Shown: in pieces, positions 1 through 11,870 of the stretch
Layout of the letters: every line of letters starts with the position of its first letter
How positions within the stretch are numbered: the first letter of the stretch is position 1
Origin: Patellaria atrata CBS 101060
Taxonomy: Eukaryota > Ascomycota > Dothideomycetes > Patellariales > Patellariaceae
Direction: 5' to 3'
DNA length: 64,000 bases
Assembly (NCBI GenBank): GCA_010093705.1
Contig: MU006094.1
Span: 1,153,550 to 1,217,549 of the forward strand
Notes under the pieces: generated by a model
What the model saw: only the letters and a program-made list of their open reading frames with translations
What the model was told of the DNA's origin: nothing
The model's database searches: none
Translations under genes and position numbers: made by a program

Positions 1-64
1 AGTAAGGAGCTGTTATTTTGACACCCCTTTCTTTATAAAAAGTCCCTAAAAACTTCAAAAACAA

Positions 65-112
65 AAAACTTCCAAAAACTTCCAAAAACTTCCAAAAACT
101 TCAAAAAAAAAA
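65..112. repeat. 10-bp tandem microsatellite (A-rich)
   Basis: About four head-to-tail copies of a 10-bp unit (acttccaaaa) that grade into a poly-A run. Seen directly. No gene is visible in 1-715 apart from this repeat and the promoter region of the following hydrolase gene. Confidence 0.85.
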
Positions 113-715
113 AGTATCAAAAAGCAACAAAGTTCACACCCCGCTCCTATCCCATTGGACGAGCGGCCTGGTACTTCTGCTTGAGGGCATTATCCCCCCC
201 TCTCAGGTTCGACCTCTGAACCAGTTGGTTTTGGCCTGATCGGTGTGGTGGGGGTTTTCCCATCACTAGGACCACGGGTCTCTGGGATATGGAAAGAAGT
301 CACGGTTTGTTTGTTGATAAGCTGTAGGGAGGGTAGGGAGGGTGTCGAAAGAAAAGCTCCCTAAGCCCAGGTATAAGCTAAGTATCCGTACAGCACGCGT
401 ACAGTACCTGTACGGGATATCATTATGGAAAGAGCCAACTCTAAGCTGGTAACATCAATCGCCAAGTTTCATCGGACTTTCAATGATGCATTTCATGCAA
501 TTGACGCAATCAGTTCTGCCCCGCACCACCCCACTACAAAGTCCGTCGTCAACACCCAAGGCTCTTCTCACCACCTCACCTCCATGCAGCGCTATATCCT
601 CAACCTACGACTTCTAACACCTTCAATTTCCACACGCCTCTACCATCCATCCAAAGCCCATCGTCCACAGTTTCAATCGCCCCCCAAACCCAGATTCCAC
701 ACCACAATCACCACA

Positions 716-1651
716 ATGTCCCAATCTAAAGCCTGTACGCCTCTCAACCCCCCCACCTCCCCTCCCATCCTCTCCTCCCATCCCCTCCAGAACTAACCCA
801 CACAGGCTGCACCGTTCCCCCCGCCACCGCAACAAACTACACCCCCAAAGGCACCTACACGACCCTCCCCCCCTCCTCCCACTCCCTGAAAACCTACGTC
901 ACCGGCCCCGAAGACGCCCCCACGGCCCTCCTCATAATTTACGACATCTTCGGCTTCTACCCTCAAACGCTCCAAGGCGCCGACATCCTCGCGTCCGCCG
1001 ACCCCTCCCACCCCCGCCGCGTCTTCATGCCCGACTGGTTCGAGGGCGCGCCCTGTCCGCTGGAATGGTATCCCCCCGACACGGCCGACAAGAAAGAGAA
1101 AGTGGGGAAATGGTTCAAGGAGAAAGCCGGGTTTGAGACCCATCTCCCGCGCATCGCGGAGGTGGTGAAAGAGCTCAAGCGGAGTACCGGGATCAAGGAT
1201 TGGGGGCTCGTGGGGTACTGCTGGGGCGGGAAGGTCGCGGGGCTGTTGAGTGGGGCGGAGAGCGAGTTCAAGGCGACCGCGGTGTGTCATCCCGCTTTCG
1301 TGGACCCGGCGGATGGGGAGAAGATCGCGCGCCCGTTTTTGATGGTCCCGAGTGGGGATGAGGACGAGGGGGATGTGGGGAAGTGGGAGGAGAAGGTCAA
1401 GGGCGTGAAGAAGGTGGTATGGTTTAAGGGGCAGGTCCATGGATTTATGGCTGCGAGGTCGGTTGGGTTTCTACTTCCTTCTTACACCTTTCCTTTTTCG
1501 TTAATTGTTATTCCCTGTTTTTGATGCTTGGGTGATGAGGGATAAATGCTGACGTTTGTGTTGCAGAGGCGATCTTGAGGACGAGAATGTCCGGAAAGCG
1601 TATGAGGAGGGTTACGGGCTCGTGCTTGATCACTTCAAGGAGCACTTGTAA
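716..1651 (+). CDS. Dienelactone hydrolase family protein
   Basis: Three exons: 716-734, 806-1457 and 1567-1651, with GT-AG introns of 71 and 109 nt. The start was chosen because MSQSKAC... is the usual N-terminus of fungal members and the 19-nt first exon joins in frame. The protein is an alpha/beta hydrolase of the DLH family, which hydrolyses cyclic lactones such as dienelactone or related small esters in the cytosol. The nucleophile elbow GYCWGG (Cys) lies near 1216-1233, and the catalytic His is in VHGF near 1436-1447. Exon 3 supplies the C-terminal helix ending DHFKEHL. Length is about the family norm of 250 aa. The substrate cannot be read from sequence. Its 3' end faces the aldehyde dehydrogenase gene across 232 bp. 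Confidence 0.88.
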
Positions 1652-1883
1652 GTATGGCTCGCGAGGGACTGCAGCAGCGGAAGACTGGACGATGCGATTG
1701 AACCGTCTGACTCCCATCAGGAGCGAATCAACCAAAGCAAAGATATGAGATGATTGATAAATAGATACACGATAAAAGTGGGAATACAACCTAGCTCGCC
1801 AAAATGAAACGGAAAATTTATCTGTTCCACATCGCCCTTCCAATATTAATTACCTCTATATAACCTCCCGTCCCCTACTTAAG

Positions 1884-3879
1884 TTACAACCCGATAAGCC
1901 GTCTCAAACCACCCCACCTCCTCCCCAAAGACTCCCCATATCCCACCTCGACAACCCCCCTACACATCTCCCACGCCCTCCCCGCGCTCCCAATCGGATA
2001 GCAAAGCGGGCCCGGTATACTCGTCCCCACCCACCCAAACCGATCCCTACACACAGCCTTAATATTACACAACCCCCTCAGCCCCTCCTCGCCCGCAAAC
2101 CTGCCATACCCGCTTCCCTTAACACCTCCAAAGGGTAACTGCACAGCGTAAAACGCGGCGAAATCATTAACGGCGACCATACCGGCGTGAACCTCATCGA
2201 CGACGCGATCGAGGGCCGCGGGGTCGGAGCCGAAGACCGAGGCGCCCAACGCGTAGGACGTGCTGTTCGCGATGTCTATCGCGTGTGTGAGATTGTCCGC
2301 AGGGAGGACGAGGAAGACAGGGGCGAAGAGTTCGGTTTGGGCGATGCGCATTTCCTTCTTCACGTCTACGAGGAGGGTAGGGGCGAAGTAGTGGCCTTTC
2401 GGGTGGTCGGGGTGGTGGTGTTGTTTCCCGCCTGCGAGGAGGCGGGCACCTTGGGCCACGGCTTCGGAGATGAGCGATTCGATGTGCGGGAAGTTGGCCG
2501 GGGAGATGGAGGCGCCGATGTCGATCGGCTTGGCGGCGGGGGAGTCGAGGGCGCTACCTTGGCGGAGGGAGCGGATGAGCGGGGTTATGTGCGTGATGAG
2601 GCGGGGGTAAATGGTTGGGAGGCAGATGATGCGTTCGATGCCGATGCAGTTTTGACCCGCGGATTGGAAGACGCCGCGGAGGAGGATATTTGCGACGCGG
2701 GGTAGGTTTGCTACGTCGTCGAGGAGGATGGCCGGATCTTTGCCGCCTAGTTCGACGCAGACTGGGGTCAGGGATTTGGCCGCAGAGGCACAGACGGCGT
2801 GGGCGACTGGGCGGGAGCCGATGAAGGTGAGGTGGGAGATTAAAGGGTGTGAGGTTAGATAGGAAGCTGTGGCGGGCCAGCAGGTTACGGAGCTGACGAG
2901 GCTAGGCGAGTGGCCGCAGGCGGTTAAAGCGTTGCGGATGATGGTTGTGTAATAGTTCGAGGACCAGGCGGTAGCTTCGGAACCTTTGACTATTATTGCG
3001 TTGCCGGTAAAGAGGGCGGAAATGCAAGGGCCGATGAGGTTGTGGAACTGATGAGTGTTAATGAGGTTCGAGTGGGGAGTTTCGAGGTCTTACAGGATAA
3101 CTAGGACCATCAGTATCTCTCTGGCTTATGATAAAATTGATATATCAGATACTTACTTCCAGCTTACGCAAGCTGCCACAACACCCAAGGGTTCCCATCT
3201 GACCTCATTGACCTTGTAGCACATCAGGAGGTTTGTGGGCCTTCGCTCCGGCTTGAGAGCCTTCTCACCATGATCGATTGTCCATTTAAGCTTCTCAATT
3301 GTAACGAGGATCTCGCCAAAGCAAGCATCAACCATAGTCTTGCCAGAATCTAGACAGGCGACCCGTGCAATCGTATCCTGATTGTCAAGAATGAATCTAC
3401 CCAGAAAAGCTGGTTAGGGATATGCTTAAGTTGCTGGTTCGGACGATTAAACCAACTTAAGAAGTGTCTTCAAGACTCTACGTCTCTGTGAGAAACCTGT
3501 CTTTGCCCATTCTACCTGGGCTTCTTTCGCTTTCACAATTGCTCGGTCTATGCCGCCGGCGGTTGTGGGGTTGATGAGACCAAGCGATCTACCGTTTGCT
3601 GGACAATAGCATTGGATAGCTGAAGATGAAGGAACCTATGTGGATATGTTGGTTTGGACCACAATCGGGGGTGAGAGGGATGTACAGTACCTTCAAGGAG
3701 GGCTCATCCAACTCCTGACCCTTCCACTCGGGCTGACACTGCTCAGGAATGGGGACATTGAAGTCGACTATAGCCTCTAGATCCGGGATCAAGAGATAAA
3801 AGCATCCAAAGAGAGCAATTGAAATCGTAACAAGTAGTGCGATTGTCTGGGACTCGTTCAATTGAGCGAAATATTCCAT
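1884..3879 (-). CDS. MSC7: MSC7-like membrane-anchored aldehyde dehydrogenase
   Basis: Five exons on the minus strand: 3879-3691, 3635-3457, 3396-3157, 3100-3094 (7 nt) and 3047-1884. The sum is 1779 nt, giving 592 aa. An N-terminal hydrophobic segment (about residues 13-33) precedes a full ALDH fold, the layout of yeast Msc7. Visible motifs are the SWNYPFHN segment, the VKGSE substrate/cofactor loop, ELGGKD with the general-base Glu, and QSAGQNCIGIER with the catalytic Cys. Family members oxidise aldehydes to acids with NAD(P)+; the yeast protein has no settled substrate. The SWN-YP-FHN motif is split over three exons, and the frame closes only if a 7-nt exon is used. The symbol is given by similarity of architecture. 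Confidence 0.9.
3094..3100 (-). other. 7-nt micro-exon of the ALDH gene
   Basis: On the minus strand TTATCCT lies between an acceptor (3102-3101) and a donor (3093-3092). It completes Asn and adds Tyr-Pro of the invariant SWNYPFHN motif. The flanking introns are 56 nt (3156-3101) and 46 nt (3093-3048). Without it the conserved NYP is missing and the frame is lost. Confidence 0.8.
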
Positions 3880-4118
3880 TTGAAGGATAAGGTACTTCAG
3901 ACGCGAGGATGTTAACGCGAGAGCGATGAATAAAGAGCGTTTGTGCTGTTTGGATGGTTTGCACCGATGACGACCAGGAACTCCATCTCTCTAGGGAAGG
4001 GGTAAGGCTGTCAATACTATCACGAGATTAAGTTCTCATTTTCCATGTCTTCATCTCTTTTCTCATGATTCAGGATTTCAGATTCGCACTCTGCTGTTTC
4101 TCTTAGTATATCTTTCCA

Positions 4119-6690
4119 ATGGCTTCGTTGGAGCTCGCTGAATCTTTACCCTCTGAAGAACCAGGTGTCGTCCTTAATAGGTTATGCCAGCTATGCCGGG
4201 AAATCAAGTTTGACGCCGAGGGCCCATGTCAGACTTCGAAAGCTTCTGATGGAATGGAAAATTCACGAGTTGAACATCACGCTTCGATTGAGGATCTTAA
4301 ACATTCAGCAGCGCAGGGTTGCCATCTTTACTCCATGCTATGCAAAGCCGTTGAATTAGTTTGGCCCACGAAGAGAGATAGGGCGATTAAACCCCCCCCA
4401 CATCCACGCCCGTCGTCTGAAGTGCTTGAGGTATAGCTGGAAGGTCGAGGGCACCATTATAGCTACATGCGGGCCTCTCGCCGCTCAACTAATAGTCGAG
4501 AGAAGGATAGCAGGATGTAGATCCAAGCTATGACTCTCTGTACCTCAGTATATGTTTATAACCATGTGTGTTCGTGACTATAGTCCGGACGGGAAACTCC
4601 CATCTCACGACCCATCTCCGGGGATGGAATGTGCTGCTGGCGCTGTGGGTTTGAGACCCATAGCAGCTATCTATGCTGACCACCATACCAGCTTTTTGAA
4701 GTCTACGAGCAGAGGGACGGATACTGATTGGTATCTGGTGTGTCTAAGTCTTAAGATTCGCAAGAGTTGAACGTCGGGTGGGTTCCCGATAACTGCTTTG
4801 GACGGACCAAGTATCCCTTCTGCTCTACCTGTATGTGTTTTCAATTCAATTTAACCTCTTCTTCTGCATTCGCTTATTCGCAGGCGAATATGGCCGGTTT
4901 CACTGCGACAATACCTTCGGGATATGGTGTGCTGGTAAACCGACGAGCCCGAAAGACTCCTTTTATCAAGCTGTTTTGCGGATCTAAGATTGGACTCTTC
5001 ATTAATGATAGACCAAATTCAGAACTGGATCTTCATCTGCCAGAATATACATGTCGAAGGGGATTCGGTGAGATGCGCCTGCTTTGAAGAAGCATATCTA
5101 CCTCTTCGTTTAATTGATGTCGGACCCAAGGACGGCAGTAAGCATCCAAAATTTCTCACCACTGGGGGCGCAAGGGCAAATATACTACCCTGAGTTATCG
5201 CTGGGATAATGCTGCAAATAATAGTCATGTAACCACCAAAGTAAATTTGGAGAATCGCATGGGTTTAATTTTCCTAGACGACTTGCCTGGAACTATTACG
5301 GATGCTATTTTAGTCACCAGAAAATTATCCGTCCGGTATCTCTGGGTTGACGCTATTTGTATCATCCAGGACGACATGGATGACTGGGAAACTCAAGGGT
5401 CCCAGATGGACACTATCTTTTTCAATTCATGGCTGACGATAGCAGCTGACTGTGCCGAGGATAGCCAAAGTGGTTTCATCCGTAATAGAAACACTCTCAG
5501 CATTGTTCCGTGCATTCACCCATCTATATTCAAGAAGTCATTCCCGGGGAAGCTATTCCTAGCGATAAGACGAGACACGATGGTAATATGGTCAACGGTG
5601 ACGTGGTGTGTCATTTTCCGGCCTCCTTTCCATCCAGTTATTTGGAAGATCGAGGGTGGATCATGCAGGAGGAATTGCTTTCGCGCAGATTGCTACATTA
5701 TGAAGAAGAAACTGTAACTTGGGAATGCCCTTCAGCAATCCCATCTGAGCGAAGTCCGCAAATGAAAAGTACACCTAAGAACTTGGATCGTTATGCTCTC
5801 CAGAGGTCCCTTATGAATAAAAATGATATGTCGCAAGGCATCAACTGGCTACCTGTGATACCACGTTTGGAGAGCAAGCAATTGCCATTCCATACAAGGA
5901 TTCGTTTTTGGTATCCACGTAATGTCATAACGGCCTTAACACGTCCCTTAACGGTGCTACAAAATTACCAATTATGGCACCGCCTTGTAAAAAACTACTC
6001 GAACAGGCACCTGTCCGTCCCAACTGATATTCTCCCTGCAATAGCCGGTCTGGCAAATGCGTGGAACTTGAACTCCGATACTTACATTGCCGGTTTGTGG
6101 AGAGCTGATCTCATCCACAGTTTAGCATGGCACCATGTATGGTACAAACCCGTTACACATATTGGTTGTTTGGATCCAGCCCTCCAGCATTTGCCTTCTT
6201 TCTCGAGTCTCTGTATCGGGTCCAATTCAGTTCGTACAGAAACGGACAGCTAGCTATTATATCACTGAGATACTACATGTGCATTACAAAGTCAAAGGCA
6301 CCGATCCAACCGGAGACCCCGAGTCCGCTTTTATCGACATGAAAAGGCCCACGGTGAGCTGGAAGAAGCTGGACGGGATTCGTCAGCACACAAAAGTAAA
6401 TATAGGTGAGTATACTACGCGTTTAAGTGTCTACCTAGATCACCAGGGCGACATTTCCTATCACGAATATGATGAGACCAAATCCCAACATTTATTCGTA
6501 TGGCTCTGAATCATGAATCAAAAAACGCAGTATCCTCCCCGTGCAAAGAACTTGATCAATATCGTGGGGATTGTTGTAGATCGGACCGATCGTACTGAGT
6601 TTGCACCGAGTGAAGGGCTGCTAGTCAGACGAATTTGGGCAATTCGAGCTAAAGAATATAGAGAAACCACCTTTCTTGCGATTCAAGATC
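4119..6690 (+). pseudogene. HET-domain (heterokaryon incompatibility) pseudogene
   Basis: HET-domain proteins trigger cell death on recognition of non-self. The usual landmarks occur in order but in different frames. A Cys-rich start (LCQLCREIKFD) is at 4170-4200. YTTLSYRWD is near 5180, YLWVDAICIIQDD near 5335-5375, RGWIMQEELLSRRLLHY near 5650-5705, and a C-terminal SYYITEILHVHY-type tail near 6255-6300. The frame changes in a G-run near 5165, again between about 5490 and 5560, and near 6230. A TGA interrupts the tail at 6507. Introns could explain one break but not all of them. I therefore call it a decayed gene. Some spliced remnant expression cannot be excluded. Confidence 0.8.
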
Positions 6691-6824
6691 AAAAGCCAGC
6701 GGCTCCGGCTTGTCTGAGGATATACTGGCGCCCATTCATTGCGCAGTACGTCAGATACCGAAATACGAAACAATATGTCCGAGACCACGAGTCGAGGTCG
6801 ATCCTTGCCAGGCAACTTTGAGAC

Positions 6825-8087
6825 AGGGCTATAGCGCTGCTCAAGAATCTGAACTCTTAACCATCAGACGTCAAAGGGTTACCCAGCCTCACACGCCCGA
6901 AAATATCTATTCCCGCGAAGAAGGATTGATAGCCACCATATGCCGACTCTACGGAGACGGTACAGCGGCAGGTCGAATAGAGCGATTGTTCCCACTCCCA
7001 GGTATGGTGCTGAAGCACCGTACCTAGAACCGAAATAAAACGCGGCCATTCCCTTTTCACACCGTCCATAGCATCGGCGGATATCTGTACACCCCAATCT
7101 AGCATACCTCGGATCTCGCTGTACAGAACTGTCCACTATCGTCCGCAAGCACTGTTGACAGCACGCCACTAGTCGTGCAACAAATGTAAAGCGGCGCAAC
7201 ATCGCTTTGCAGAACAAACACAAGTCTAAACTGAACAGCAAACTCAACAATGTCTTCCAACTGTAGGCCCACAATTCTGAGCCGACGTCTCTTCCCGCTT
7301 GGAGACATTTCACTGATTTGCGTACATCCGTACCATCCCCCCTTTTCTCTAACCGTGTGCCTGGGCGGGCTACTGTACTCTTGCTGTATTCTATCTTCGC
7401 AAGGTTCGGTTCTCGTGGGTTGTGTTAGGCTTGATATAATGGAGAGTGGAGTATTAAGGTACTGATTCCAGTCGAGACCAAGGGTTTGCACTACTAATTC
7501 CATCGAGACGAGGATTTACATAATGTATACATCAGTTCGGACGTCTGATGTGTAAGTTTATGAAGAGCTAAGGTGAGTGGATAGGGGATCCATGGGCTAC
7601 TCCATCACGACTTCCCTCACTATACCTCTTCCCTCGTAACATGAAGCCCATTCATATAATATTCCCGGTCTCTTCTCAAATCGTAATATACCCCTCACCT
7701 CACATCATTGTACACAAAATAGTACAGTGACACGTTTATACTTTTAACGGTATTCATTTTCATTGTATGTATCATTTCCTCTGCTATTTTAAGCATCGAT
7801 ATTACACCCCCTTCACCTTTCCTCCTTTATGAGGAACATGCTGCATCCGTATAGCAGGTACCTTACTGTCTAGTGCCTTACCTTTAGACATGGATGCCAA
7901 GCTAGACGCACGGCCCACCTCATCATACCTTCGTCGGGTATGCTCCATATATCTATCTCCATATCTATATCCCCCTTCAAACCACCCTCCATCATAAACC
8001 ACGCGTATTCATCATTTCCCAAACCTCCCTATCCCCCCATTCTCTCTCCCAAGCTAAGCACAATATACGTAACCACCCTCACCCAAC
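6825..8087. other. Gene-free stretch
   Basis: Short ORFs on both strands have no recognisable motif or splice continuity, and I see no gene here. The right end (about 7,600-8,087) is a pyrimidine-rich, TA-rich spacer that would be the 3' flank of the DUF262 gene. Confidence 0.5.
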
Positions 8088-10263
8088 CTAATAAGTCCTC
8101 CTCACGACCCCCTCACGACCCCCTCCCACCCCTCCAGGCCTCACAGCCGCCCTACTCAGCGCTAACTCCATCTCCGCGCGTCGCTTAAGCGTGCGGCGCG
8201 AGACCTTCACATCTTTCTCCCCCTCCGCGCGGAGGGACGGGGTGGGGTGCTCGTTCAGGCGCTGCGGGGGCTGCGGCTGCAGGGGTACGAGGTGGACATT
8301 GAAGCCGGTCGTGGTGGATGAGTAGGTTGCGGGAGGGGGAATGTGGACCATGGGGGTTGTGGGGGTGTTGTTGATGTTATTGTGGTGGGGATGGTGGGGG
8401 TGTTGTTGGGGAGGTCTCGAGGTTAGGAGGACGGCGGGGCTGTTGTAGGGTTGCTTTTGGGCGAGGGTGGGGGTTGTGCTGGTGGATTTTGGAGGGGGGG
8501 TTGGTAGGGAGGTTATTGGGGCTGGATCGAGGTCGAGGTCCATTGAATCGTCTATATCGGGGGGTGGGGCGTGCTGTTGTTGTGATTTTCTGGGACGATT
8601 GTTTGGGGGGTTGCTGGACTGGGAAATCTGAGAAGCCTGGGAGGTGCTCTTCCGGCTTGACCACTTCGTTCCTGTCGAGCCGTCCACGGCGCCACGGTAG
8701 CTCTCTAGGTTGTCGAGGTACTTCCAGATCGAGTTCCAAGTGGTAGTGTACATCCTCAGATCCGGGAGTTCGGCTCTTAGGAAAGTCCGCATGTAGGCGA
8801 TATCGCCTAGTAGCGTATCGTGGTCTCGCGTATCGCCGTACATCGAGATCAAGCACGCGACGGCCACAATTTCCACGGGGGCGAAGTTCTTAGCTTTGCG
8901 GTAATTGTTGTTCTCGAAGACTTTGGGATCCTTTTGGATTAAGGTCTTGAAGGTCGAGAAGACCCTGCTCAGGTGCGATCTGGTTGGCATATCGAGCAGC
9001 TCCGGCTTCTTGAGGAGTCGTTCTGTGTCCATGGCGTTTGTCTTTATGGTGGGCACTCTATTATCTTTGGCTGGCTTCTGGAGTTCCATGATCTGTGAAA
9101 AGCATGCAAGGATGTGTCGGAACCCTAGGGATCTCGCGGTAGTTGACACTGTCGGTTATTAGTGAGTCATGTTCTATAGTATGACAAGTCAGCAACTTAC
9201 AGTTGACCACAGTGCTGAAATCCTGCTCGAACAACTTAGCAAACTTCTGCCAGCTTCCCGTTGTCGCTCGAAGCTTTTCTGCAGGGGTTAGCTGGACCCC
9301 CTTCTGTACCCGACCGAAGAGATCCTCCTCCTGTTCATGGGTGAGGTTATTGTACTCTTGGCACAAGAACGTCTTTTTACTGAACCGCCTGGCTGACTCA
9401 GGTGGCAGGACGAGCCGGCTTTTTTGGCGGAATTCCCGGCCGTTGGCATCCTTTTTATAACAGTAAAACCTGATGAAACTCGGTTGAGCTCAGGTTATCT
9501 GGGAGATTCAGGTAACGTACCATTTTCTGCCGCGTTTATCTAACACGGGAATGTCACCCTTCATGAAGGCGTGCACTGAGGAGAGACGTTGCTTGCCATC
9601 GACGCAAACTCTCTTGAATACGGGGGTACCATCTGCTCGAACGATCGGTTTAAGATTGAAGATGATAGGCGGGATGTAAAAGTTCTCTTCACAAAATTGA
9701 GGGTTAGAATATGCCTATAATTTATGTATACTGCAATGATCTTTACCCATAAGTGAGTTGACTAGTCCGATCATACGAGGGGCTAAATGAAGTTAGCGTC
9801 TTTTGTTTATGATTCTGGGAGTACATGTAACAAGGCGTGTGTTCGAGAGTAAGGTGTCACCCACCTGACCAAACCACATCCCGTTGGTAATCCGGACACA
9901 AATCCAAATACGGGCCGTCAATCATGCCTGAAGTAAGCAGTTAGTAAATGAAGTGTTGACAAGTAACTAAAGGTATGAATATCTTCGCTCCCACTGGTGG
10001 TTGAAGTACTTACTTATCAGTTGCCCCAACTCTCTCTCGGTAGCCCTTGAGCTCGGTAATGTCGTTTTGAGCTGGAAACCGGAGAATCCAGGTGCCTCGT
10101 CCTCCGAAAAGTCCAATTGGTCCTCTTCACCTAGGTAATCGTCATCTTTATCATCATTGTCGAAAACCAGCGGAGGTTGCGGCGGCGGAGGTTTCGCCTT
10201 CAGCCGTGAGCTCTGACGCTCACCAGGAATATGAAATCCATCGGCGTCAGAAGCTCGCGGCAT
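8088..10263 (-). CDS. DUF262 (GmrSD N-terminal-like) domain protein
   Basis: Six exons: 10263-10014, 9927-9865, 9782-9747 (36 nt), 9686-9521, 9469-9201 and 9148-8088. The total is 1845 nt, giving 614 aa, in frame throughout. The acidic N-terminus is followed by the DUF262 signature: YQRDVVW, then MIGLVNSLMENFYIPPIIF, then CVDGKQRLSSVHAF (the DGxQR motif), together about residues 85-165. The rest is helical to about residue 390, then a low-complexity Pro/Gln/His/Thr-rich tail with basic patches. In bacteria DUF262 is the NTPase-like half of GmrSD type IV restriction and related phage-defence proteins. Fungal members are uncharacterised. No GmrD-like HNH nuclease motif is visible here. The basic tail hints at a nuclear role, which is inference. 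Confidence 0.85.
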
Positions 10264-10977
10264 GATTTGAGGTGTGAATTTCTATCAGGGTTTGGTGGTG
10301 GTAGAGTCTTGTATTTATTTGGCCAAAGGCAAGTGAAAGTGGTCTGTGCGCAGTGCACGCGACCCTTCGCGTCTTCACGTGATGGGGTCCGCTCGATCGG
10401 TCTGCTTATCGGCCCGCTATCGTTATCTTATCCGCTCGCCCGGGTTACCTTGACCGAGCACCCCAAAATTCGAATTTTGAAAAGGTAGAAGGAAAAAGAT
10501 CTCGATCGGAAAAGTTTCGAATGGTAAGGGCAGATTCACCGCTAGTTATATCGCCACTTGACACAACTATCCCCTGACTAATTCTGAGGTGTCACACTAG
10601 TTTTCAGGTCTCGGCTTAACCAATTAAAGCTATTTAAGGTCGGGAAACGACAGAATTTCTGCTATTGATTATCAACTATATAGCCACATTTTGAACTGCC
10701 TTCCTTATTTGTAAATTCGGACACCGTTTTAGTTCCTTTTGGTGAAACTTTTGTCCGCGTGATCCCACTACCAAGCCCTATAGCAACCAATAAAAGCACG
10801 GCGATAAGGTAAGGCATACTCCGACTGACGCTACTATAGTGTTCTATAAATAGAAACAGTATATATATTCAGGTTACCCCTCACTGAAGCCAGTGCCCTC
10901 GCGGGCGATTACTTTTCATAGGAAACCACGGATACCTTACTCATTACTCACTTTGCATAAATGACGCATGGACACTC
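10264..10977. other. Upstream spacer of the DUF262 gene
   Basis: This is the divergent flank of the DUF262 gene. It is fairly AT-rich with no convincing ORF or RNA gene, and holds the promoter of the minus-strand gene on its left side. Confidence 0.5.
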
Positions 10978-11011
10978 TGTTACGGCCACAAGTTGTAGAG
11001 AATGAGTAAGA

Positions 11012-11016
11012 TGAAG
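11012..11016. repeat. Target-site duplication, left copy (TGAAG)
   Basis: Five bases TGAAG immediately before LTR A, matching the five bases immediately after it (11609-11613). Confidence 0.8.
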
Positions 11017-11608
11017 TGTTACGGCCACAAGTTGTAAGAACATGCAGACAACGAGTGAGGGGAAGGAAGGAACACCACTCGGGGGAACTGCGGGTGAAAC
11101 GAGTGATAGAGAATCACGTGACCCAGACAGTGGTCGCTGGTCGCGCTGGTCGCGGAGAACGACCAACGACCAAAACGACCAGACAGTGGTCGCTGGTCGC
11201 GCTGGTCGCTGTGAACGACCAACGACCAGAACGACCAGAACGACCAGAGTATAGGCAACCAAATTGACTATAGAGGATAGGAATATTTAAGGACGGTCTT
11301 TCCCTCATGTATTTAGATTCTTCGTAGTTATTCTTACCATCAATCTTACCCATAGATTTGGATGTTACGGTTTCGAACTTGACTTCATTTGTCACGCTGT
11401 TTCCATACAGTACGTCTTGTCTCATTGTGAGCATTACCAGAAGTCAAGGAGTCAGCAAGTTGTATCGTCAACTTGAAGTGCCTTTGTTATACGTATCCTA
11501 TCACTTTGCCAAACCTACCTTTGTGGTTGACCACGTTAAGTGAGAAGCCAGGCGCGTTTCTAGACTTATCCAGTTTCGTCTTGATAAGTATAGACTCCCG
11601 TTGTAACA
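11017..11608. mobile_element. Solo LTR (LTR A) nested in LTR B
   Basis: This is a 592-bp element bounded by the short inverted ends TGTTAC (11017) and GTAACA (11608), flanked by a perfect 5-bp duplication TGAAG. It has a TATA-like ATATTTAAGG near 11282 followed by a pyrimidine-rich start region, as expected for an LTR promoter. No gag/pol coding is attached, so it is a solo LTR left by LTR-LTR recombination. Superfamily (Gypsy or Copia) cannot be told from the LTR alone. Confidence 0.82.
11126..11256. repeat. GGTCGCTGGTCGC-type duplicated, partly palindromic block in LTR A
   Basis: Two near-identical units of about 56 bp start CAGTGGTCGCTGGTCGCGC. Each is followed by GAACGACCAACGACC, which is close to the reverse complement of the first part. 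The block could fold into hairpins. It occupies the same LTR position as the unrelated-looking 61-bp repeats of LTR B. Confidence 0.8.
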
Positions 11609-11613
11609 TGAAG
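11609..11613. repeat. Target-site duplication, right copy (TGAAG)
   Basis: Perfect copy of 11012-11016 directly after the GTAACA end of LTR A. Confidence 0.8.
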
Positions 11614-11687
11614 TGGGGAAACTGAGAAGCACCACTCGGTATAACCACGGATGTAACAGTGGTTAATAGGTCACGTGAGTGAACTTA

Positions 11688-11870
11688 GTGGACGTAGAAA
11701 CCACAGTGCCAAGAAGGACGTCCAACGCGACCAGGAGAGTTGGACGTAGTGGACGTAGAAACCATAGTGCTAAGAAGGACGTCTAACGCGACCAAGGGAG
11801 TTAGACGTAGTGAACGTGGAAAGTGGAGTGTTAGAAAGAACGGCCAACACGTCCAAGTGCTTAAGATAGG
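11688..11870. repeat. 61-bp tandem repeat (about 2.9 copies) in LTR B
   Basis: Units begin GTGGACGTAGAAACCA at 11688, GTGGACGTAGAAACCA at 11749 and, diverged, GTGAACGTGGAAAGTG at 11810. Each unit contains AAGAAGGACGTC-like and GTTGGACGTA-like motifs. Confidence 0.85.

Noticed and set aside
155-235. tRNA-like look (GAGCGGCC..., GGTTCGACC)
   Set aside because: The acceptor stem and anticodon arm do not pair, so no cloverleaf can be drawn.
7099-7503. Minus-strand ORF of 134 codons
   Set aside because: Composition is irregular, there are overlapping ORFs on both strands and no motif or splice support.
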